DNA from: Strigamia acuminata
Lineage: Eukaryota; Arthropoda; Chilopoda; Geophilomorpha; Linotaeniidae
NCBI GenBank assembly: GCA_949358305.1
Contig: OX442316.1
Span: 5,270,001-5,334,000, forward strand
DNA: 64,000 bases
Direction: 5' to 3'
A program made the translations under genes and the position numbers. The notes under the pieces are model-generated. The model had not been told where the DNA came from and did not search any database. It worked only from the letters and a program-made list of their open reading frames with translations. Shown piece by piece: positions 56,825 through 64,000 of this stretch; the stretch's first letter is position 1; each line of letters starts with the position of its first letter.

Positions 56825-58629
56825 ATGACGTCTGCTGATCACACAAACTTCAAAGTATGTCAGGAGAACACGGTTCAAGGTAAAGCGAGGGTCGAAAACA
56901 CTGCTCGTCGGCGGATTCACGAGGAAATGTCGCAACTGGAAGCTGTAGGAAATGATAACTTGACCGATAATGCTGGAAATGCGACGTCGCTGACGACCGA
57001 AAATCATGTAGTGGACACGGCATTTTTTATTTGTGTAATTGCAGTTCAAATTGCTATTATGCTCAGCATGGGCGCCATTATCACACCGCAGGTAAATTTG
57101 ATTTTCGTCTGCTTTATTTTGTAATGTGATCTGTAAATGGAAAATGTAAGATCTAGCTACAGAAAAAGTAATCGGTGTTTTTATTTCTTTTTACAAAAGA
57201 ATGACAGGAATTAGATTAATTTTTTCGAATTATTTCTGCGGCGAATTAATTTCATGTAGGTTATTACATAAAAGTATTCATACTTTGTGTTCGTTCATTA
57301 TAATATCGACCACAAAAGCTTATAAGCTTCTAAGCTATTTAACAATAGACAAATGCTTTTATTTTGTGTACTAACTAAGGTCAATAAACGCATGGCCTAT
57401 AAACTGGCTGTTGAAAAAGAAATTCCTTTCAAACAAACTTTCCGCTCCTTTTCACGTAACTGACCTAATTTTTATCCTGTGAAAGCATTTTCAATTTTCT
57501 ATTTTCATTTAAAATTGTAAATTAAAACATGGGTAATCTGTTTTAAATATTTGCAGCATAAATAAACAAATATTAACTTTTGTTTTTGTTTTCATTTTAG
57601 GATATAATTGACCATCTTAAACGCCCTATCAGCATACTTATCGCCCTCATATCTCAATTTGTTGCAATGCCCGCCTCCGCATTTGGACTCATCAATTTGG
57701 CACAGGTAATTTACACTCTCTTGCGTCTACGTAACAGTAATTAAGTAACAATCTGTCAATATACAAACAGTTTCCATCAACAATCGCTCTTAGTGCCATG
57801 ATCTTAGCATGTTGTCCAGGAGGTTCATCATCCAATCTCTTCACATACTTCTGTGATGGCGATGTTCCACTCAGGTATATTCATCACCACAACATTTTCC
57901 ATACTAAAACCAATTTTACTCTTTTTGCAGCATCATGTTGACAACTATATCAACAATTTTAGCCATAGGTTTCATGCCACTCAACTTGTGGATCTACACT
58001 AGGCAATGGGAAGGTGGCGATCAATTAAAAGTTCCTTACAAAGCCATTGCGATTACTCTTGCTTGGATTTTGGTACCTTTAATCTTTGGAATGATTGCTA
58101 AGCGATTCGCACCAAAATTAGCAAACTGGATAAATCAAGTAAATTAATTACATTAAAAAGAAACACAATCTTAATATAATGTTAAACGTCGAATCTGCAG
58201 ATTGGCAGCGTTTTAGGAATGGCGTTGATTTGGACTGCCATTATATTACAATACATTATGTTTCCAGAAGCATTCAACAAAGGCTGGAAATTGTGGCTAA
58301 TAGCAGCGGCAATACCTACTGCTGGTTTCCTTCTTGGTTATTTGTTAGCATTTATTGCCAGGCAACCTGCAAAACAACGTAAAACTATTTCTCTAGAAAC
58401 TGGGATGCAAAGTATCAGTTTGGCCACTACAATCGTCATAACTTCTTTTCCATCCGATATGCATGGACAGATGACACCTCTTTTGACCATGTGTGGTATT
58501 TACTTGAACGGGGCTGCTTTTATTTTGACTGCTTTCGTTCGGTTACCGAGTCTTTTTAGAAAAAGGAAATCTGCTAAAATCACTCCTGTTGTTGAAAAAG
58601 AGGATAAAGTAGTCAGCACAATTACATGA
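56825..58629 (+). CDS. SLC10 bile-acid:sodium-symporter-like protein, copy D
   Basis: Exons 56825-57091, 57601-57705, 57771-57874, 57931-58138 and 58201-58629 give 370 aa from the first in-frame ATG. A later ATG at 56927 (MSQLEAVGND) would give 336 aa, a length closer to the sister copies. This is a second subtype: CPGGSSSNLFTYFCDGDVPL keeps the canonical Cys-Pro, but has CDGD where the others have LDGD. ETGMQSISLATTIV carries the sodium-site Glu/Gln. Intron 1 is longer (509 bp) than in the other copies. The C-terminal tail is RKRKSAKITPVVEKED. Subtype D-F proteins have FARQPAKQ-like loops where A-C have SKLPMKE. Confidence 0.9.
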
Positions 58630-59041
58630 GGCTTTAAACTACTATCTTGTGCTGCTACTATAACTTCTGTTTGTAATTTTAATTACGGGTATATATTTTT
58701 TTTTTAGTTTTTTCGTATTTGCGATTGTAGATAAACTCATCAACCATATTTTTGTAATTATTGTTGTTCGAATCGTAACTTAAAATTTTTAATTACTTTT
58801 ACATCTTTAAAAAATACAGTTGTACTGTCATTAAACATTTCCTGCATCGTTAGAGGTGACAGTTTATTTACTTTACAAGTAGTTGTCGTATTACTGACAG
58901 CAGTAATTGATAAATGTACTCTGCAAAGTCCATTCAACGGACAATATTGATTAGATATTGTATGTTACAAGTATCTAATCTTTATATCGTATCTCATCAT
59001 CGCCTTTAATACTAGCAAGCAAGTTTGATTTAACTTTACAC

Positions 59042-60313
59042 ATGTTGACACATTCAGTCACCAATATGTCGGAGTTGGAAATCGTTGAAATTGAAAACAC
59101 AACTGACATTAACAGTAACATGACGTTTTCTTCGGCCGAAAATAAGACTATGGAAAAAGCATTTTATGTTTGCACACTTGCAGTGCAAATTGCCATTATG
59201 CTCAGTATGGGATCCATTATCACAATAACGGTATTTTTTTTTGGAGTCGGTGTTTTACATGCGTTAATGTATTCATTTATTTCAATTTTAGGAAATAATT
59301 GACCATTTTAAACGTCCTATTAGTACATGTGTGGCTCTCGTATCACAATTTGTTATAATGCCTGCATCCACCTTTGGACTTATCAATTTAGCACAAGTAA
59401 GTGTGATACAATTTTTTTTGTTCTTAAATAAATAACACAACGATTCAAAACCATAATTGAAATAGTTTCCACCAACCATTGCCCTTAGTGGCATGATATT
59501 AGCCACTTGTCCAGGAGGTTCATCATCCAATCTCTTCACATTCATCTTGGATGGCGATGTCCCACTCAGGTATTTAGCTCTGCAGTATCAACAACTCAGT
59601 TTATTGTATTCCCTTTGCAGTATCATGTTGACAACAATGTCAACAGTTTTAGCCATTGGTTTCATGCCTCTTAACTTATGGATTTACGCTCGACAGTGGG
59701 AAGGTGGAGATCAATTGAAAGTCCCTTATAAAGCCATTGCCATCACTCTTGGTTGGATTTTGTTACCCTTAATCATAGGAATGATTGCAAAACGGTTTAC
59801 ACCAAAATTAGCCAAAACAATTAATAATGTAAGATATTTAAATTTATTTGTTTTTGAAAAATGTTTTCTCAAAAATTGAATCTGCAGATCGGCAGCATTT
59901 TAGGAATCGTGTTGATGTGGGTTGCAATGACTTTACAATTCTTTATGTTCCCAGATGCATTCAACAAAGGCTGGAAATTGTGGCTAATAGCAGTAGCAAT
60001 ACCTACTGCTGGTTTCCTTCTTGGTTATTTGTTAGCATTTATTGCCAGGCAACCTGCAAAACAACGTAAAACCATTTCTATTGAAACTGGAATGCAGAGT
60101 ATTAGTTTGGCCACAACTATTGTCGTAATCTCTTTTCCATTAGGTATGCATGGTCAAATGACACCTCTGATTACAATGTGTGGCGTTTACACAGCAGCAT
60201 TGCCTCTAATTTTGTATGTTATTTTTCGAGTTGGAAATATTTTTATTTCGAGAAAATCTGCCGACGCTTTGCAAATAGACAAATGTGAGGAGATGTCCAG
60301 TTTTATCTCATGA
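59042..60313 (+). CDS. SLC10 bile-acid:sodium-symporter-like protein, copy E
   Basis: Exons 59042-59230, 59292-59396, 59466-59569, 59621-59828 and 59888-60313 give 343 aa. The start is either ATG 59042 (MLTHSV) or 59066 (MSELEIV); the first is conserved in copy F. The extracellular N-terminus has several sequons (NTTDINSNMT). The core has CPGGSSSNLFTFILDGDVPL and ETGMQSISLATTIV, both canonical. The tail is SRKSADALQIDKCEEMSSFIS. The 63.4-kb relic resembles this copy's C-terminus most (RVGNxFISRKSA). Confidence 0.92.
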
Positions 60314-61076
60314 GGTTCTAAAATAGATTTCTTTGCGTAAATTTTCACTTTTATTTAAATACAGTTGCAGCATTTTGAACATAAAAATAAAATAAGCAAA
60401 ATCGAGCATTTTCATGAGTACTTTGTGGTGATCCCGAAAATCAATTATTCGGATTAGAAATTTTTCTTTGTTTGCAACTTTTAATTTCCATTTCTCGGGT
60501 TGTGGGAGCAAAAGGGCAGTTGCTATAGCAATTACACAACCCTAGATGTTGTGTAAAAACGCTATATCCGGATAAACTGTTCCTCACAACACACCTGTCG
60601 CGACAATATAAATAGCCGATTTATTGGGTTGAATCTCATTCGTGTAAGGTTGGATTAAAACAATAAAGAGCGTATTTCAACTTTAATAAATGATTGAATC
60701 AAAGAATTATTAAATTAATTATCAATAAAAAACATTTGTGTAAATATTAATTTAAGAAAATAGAATAAAATGAAAATGAAAATGAATTTAAAGGCGATGG
60801 CGTCGACTCGCGATTTATATTGAGCATTTTCCTCATTGTACAGGACGTCTCATTTCTCTTGAAACAAAGGGGCAATTTCCTGAGTCAATTAAATATGGAG
60901 TAACATTTATTATTCAAAATATGTAAAGGACTTTCCTTTTCCTGCAGCCGAACATCCAATTTTGCAGATTTTGTATGAGGGTGAGCAGTAACTTCATTTG
61001 CCATCGTCACGTATCTAATCTTACACCGTATCTGATGGACACTATTACAGCAAACACGTTTAATTTGACTTTACTC
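60314..61076. other. Spacer between SLC10 copies E and F
   Basis: The start aligns loosely with other SLC10 3' flanks. There is no ORF with protein features. The last 100 bp (CACGTATCTAATCTTACACC, then TTTGACTTTACTC) match the 5' flank of copy E and form the duplicated promoter. Confidence 0.5.
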
Positions 61077-62352
61077 ATGTTGACGCATTCAGACAACAAC
61101 GGGTCGGAATTGGGAATGGTTGAAATTGAAAATACAACCTACATTAACAGTAATATCCCGTTTTCTTCGGCCAAAGATAAAACTATAGAAACCGCATTTT
61201 ATGTTTGCGTACTTGCAACACAAATTGCCATTATGCTCAGTATGGGATCCATTATTACAATAACGGTATTCGTTTTTGGAGTCGGTGTTTTACATGGGTT
61301 AATGTATTCATTTATTTCTATTTTAGGAAATAATTGACCATTTTAAACGTCCTATTAGTATATGTGTGGCACTCGTGTCACAATTTATTATAATGCCTGC
61401 ATCCACCTTTGGACTTATCAATTTGGCACAAGTAAGTGTGATATTTTTTTGTTTTTAAATAAATAACACCACGATTCAAAACCTAATTGCAATAGTTTCC
61501 ACCAACCCTCGCCCTTAGTGGCATGATATTAGCTACTTGTCCAGGAGGTTCATCATCCAATCTCTTCGCACACATCTTCGATGGCGATGTCCCACTCAGG
61601 TATATGTCTCAGCAATAGCAATCACTACAAAACACAGATATTCTATTCTTCTGCAGCATCATGTTGACAACTATGTCAACAGTTTTAGCCATTGGTTTCA
61701 TGCCTCTCAACTTGTGGATCTACACTAGGCAATGGGAAGGTGGCGATCAATTAAAAGTTCCATACAAAGCCATTGTGATCACTCTTGCTTGGATTTTGGT
61801 GCCTTTAATCTTTGGAATGATTGCTAAGCGATTCGCACCAAGATTGGCAAACTGGATAAATCAAGTAAATTAATTAGATTAAAAAGAAACACAATCTTAA
61901 TGTAATGTTAAACGTTGAATCTGCAGATTGGCAGCGTTTTAGGAATGGCGTTGATATGTATTGCCATTATATTACAATACATTATGTTTCCAGAAGCATT
62001 CAACAAAGGCTGGAAATTGTGGCTAATGGCAGCAGCAATACCCACTGCTGGTTTCCTTCTTGGTTATTTGTTAGCATTCATTGCCAGGCAACCTGCAAAA
62101 CAATGTAAAACTATTTCTCTTGAAACTGGGATGCAAAGTATCAGTTTGGCCGCAACAATTGTCGTAATCTCTTTTCCAGTAGAAATGCATGGTCAAATGA
62201 CACCTCTTCTCACAATGTGTGGTGCTTACACAAACGTATTTCCCCTAATTTTGTTTACTATCTATCGAATTTGCTGTGGTATTATTAAGAGAAAATCTGC
62301 AAAACCTGTGCAGACAGAAAATTCTGAGGAGATGTCCAATTTTATCTCATGA
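61077..62352 (+). CDS. SLC10 bile-acid:sodium-symporter-like protein, copy F
   Basis: Exons 61077-61265, 61327-61431, 61496-61599, 61657-61864 and 61927-62352 give 343 aa. It is a close sister of copy E in exons 1-3 and 5' flank, and closer to copy D in exon 4, intron 4 and exon 5 (for example IYTRQWEGGDQLKVPYKA and AKRFAPRLANWINQ). This suggests a hybrid made by unequal exchange or gene conversion. The core has CPGGSSSNLFAHIFDGDVPL, with Ala-His in place of Thr-(Phe/Tyr), and ETGMQSISLAATIV. The tail is KRKSAKPVQTENSEEMSNFIS. Confidence 0.92.
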
Positions 62353-62583
62353 GCTTCTGTATCAGAATTCTTATTTCCTATTTTCTTCTCTTTCTTCGAA
62401 TACTATTTTCTTTTCCTTGTTTGAATCACTCAATCAAGTACTGCAATACATCAAAACGTACGACACAGACATGGTCACAGAAACGCAGCCGTTTGATTGA
62501 CTGCGTTTTAAATTGCGGGGGAGATGGGACGACTTTCTGTACGATTTAAAAAATTAACCTTGACGCATGAGCATTGAAAATAT
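62353..62583. other. 3' flank of SLC10 copy F
   Basis: Short AT-rich 3' flank running into the foreign block. Small ORFs here overlap the end of copy F and are not genes. Confidence 0.5.
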
Positions 62584-63413
62584 CTGGGAATAGTTGCCAA
62601 ACGTTAGTTGCTTAGCAACCGTATTATTGTCACTACTCACAATAAAAAAACTGATTAAATTGTTAAATAAGCCTATAGAAAGAAATTGCAATATAAAAAA
62701 AGCAATTTTACAGCATTATTTTATACTCCTCGTTATCGCCCAAGAGAGTGAAGACGCAAGAGAGCGCAAAATTAGAGATTTCGCAGCGGGAGTTTGGCTA
62801 ACTTGTAAGGAGCCAGAACAAAGACCAGCTAGGGAGCTAGGCCGGGTTGGAGAAACCTAAGTTTGAACCACGAGTCGAAGCGGAAATTCTCCGCAGAGGA
62901 ACGAATGCAACCGGCGATATGGCGCCCCGGCTGAATCTGGTTTTATTGTAGATTGGAACTCGCACAATACCGTCAGCTCAGGAGCAGGATCGGTCTTCAG
63001 ACGTCGTCGGAGCGGCAGGTGTTTGGTCTGCAGCTCTTCGTCTAGGAGGTCCGTCAGAGGATTCGTCGGATACGCCATCATACAAATCGGGATGAATCTT
63101 TGGGAGTCTCACAAATCACCGGTCAGAACAATGCATTTGAACAAAGCTATGATGACAGTGTGGTGAAGGTAGTGAATGTAGCAAAAAGTGTGTGCAATAA
63201 CGAAATATTACTTCAAAATCTACCCGGAAAATCGGCCAATGCGCCTGCATGTGTCTGGCACACTTCGTGCCTACCAACTGTGCTCATTAGGAGCTAGTCA
63301 TAGCAACCCCCTAATAATGCCAGTCTCGTTGCTATGAAATAAATACATAAATATTATTACATAATAATAACAATTTTTACCCAAATATCACGTGGATATT
63401 TGGGGTCTCAACA
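62584..63413. mobile_element. Foreign GC-richer block, possible LTR-type insertion
   Basis: About 830 bp of sequence unlike its AT-rich surroundings lie between two copies of AATAT (62579-62583 and 63414-63418). It ends GGTCTCAACA and has AATAAATACATAAATATTAT near 63337, as in some LTRs. The left end (CTGGGAATAG) is not a standard TG. A solo LTR or LTR fragment is the best guess. No internal coding region was recognised. Confidence 0.3.
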
Positions 63414-63414
63414 A

Positions 63415-63566
63415 ATATGAATGGACCCCTCTTATTACAATGTGTGGTGCTTGTTTAACAGTATTTTATCATACTTTTGATTGCTATCTTTCGAGTTGGA
63501 AACTTTTTTATAACGAGAAAATCTGCTAATTCTGTGGAAATAGAAAAATATGAGATTCTGAACTAG
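63415..63566 (+). pseudogene. SLC10 relic, C-terminal end only
   Basis: ACAATGTGTGGTGCTTG, TTTCGAGTTGGAAAC and ACGAGAAAATCTGCTAATTC match the end of exon 5 of copies E and F (TMCGxY, RVGN, RKSA), with frameshifting indels in between. Homology starts at about ATGAATGGACC and ends near GAGATTCTGAACTAG. No upstream exons remain in the window. It marks a seventh, decayed array member. Confidence 0.8.
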
Positions 63567-64000
63567 AATTATTTCTGTAAATTTTCACGTGTATGTAAAT
63601 ATAGCTGCAACATTTATTTTATTGCATATGATTACAGTAAGCAGACCTTATTTTAACTTATGAGTTTATGTATGTTGTGTTGGCTTTATTTTTGTTTGCA
63701 TGCTAATTTAGCAGATTTTGTATCTGGTTTGCAGTTTCTTCAGTCGCCATGGACCAGATATTTTAATGTTATTTAATGTGATTAAATCATTTGATGACAA
63801 AATGTTTTATTCATCAGAGAGAATGGCAAGCAGCAGCCGTTGCAATTGTTGACGAATTTTTTTTTCTTGTTTGACACCGATTCAACACATTTTCACGGAA
63901 ATGTTTTTGATTGGCTTGTCCTTTAAATTGCGGTGATCGTAATGCGTATGTGCAATCAAATTGTGCCACATTGTACTTTGTGTATCTCCAGCACACACAC
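63567..64000. other. Terminal intergenic stretch
   Basis: AT-rich sequence with no supported gene. A Thr/Cys-poor short ORF on the minus strand (63814-63996) shows no protein features. Confidence 0.5.

Noticed and set aside
1-64000. CRISPR arrays, bacterial operons, rRNA and tRNA genes
   Set aside because: No regularly spaced repeats, Shine-Dalgarno-led operons or recognisable structural RNA were found; the region is eukaryotic.

Overview
This is a nuclear window from an insect. The evidence is multi-exon genes with short GT-AG introns, AT-rich intergenic DNA, a fusilli/ESRP orthologue, an animal haem peroxidase, SLC5 and SLC10 transporter arrays typical of arthropods, and many TA-flanked mariner/pogo-like elements. 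The order cannot be fixed from sequence alone; a beetle or another non-dipteran insect would fit, but that is a guess. No bacterial, CRISPR or viral-env content was seen. Gene models were built by hand from reading frame, splice sites and copy-to-copy comparison. The coding lengths close in frame for every gene called intact.

Layout: (1) 1-300 is the last exon of an unidentified membrane protein. (2) 2146-6493, minus strand, is a 14-exon haem peroxidase with all catalytic residues and a pogo/Tigger-like MITE in one intron. (3) 6.5-14.1 kb is gene-poor repeat-rich DNA. (4) 14.1-29.9 kb is a tandem array of three SLC5 sodium/solute symporter genes. Copy 1 is a pseudogene with two transposon insertions, copy 2 is intact (614 aa), and copy 3 is split by a very young Ty3/gypsy retrotransposon (23253-27815) with apparently identical 183-bp LTRs and a CTTTA target duplication. 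(5) 32.5-43.6 kb is fusilli/ESRP, 13 coding exons and 691 aa. (6) 45.5-47.1 kb, minus strand, holds a secreted Pro/Tyr-repeat protein and a small two-TM protein. (7) 48.2-62.4 kb is an array of six SLC10 bile-acid:sodium-symporter-like genes. They form two sub-blocks: three copies then a WAP/mucin-like secreted gene, followed by three more divergent copies. A decayed seventh copy lies at 63.4 kb.

How it works together: the two transporter arrays are independent local gene-family expansions. In the SLC10 block the duplicated unit appears to have carried the promoter and first exon of the downstream WAP-type gene, because truncated copies of that exon follow the first two SLC10 genes. The SLC5 array shows birth and death in progress, with one working gene between two broken ones. 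Fusilli is an RNA-binding splicing regulator with no evident functional link to its neighbours.

The strongest observations are the fresh retrotransposon disruption of SLC5 copy 3, the duplication scars that reconstruct how the SLC10 array grew, and a 750-bp hAT-like element with GATTCGG repeats whose target duplication abuts a splice acceptor. I found no convincing wholly new biological system.
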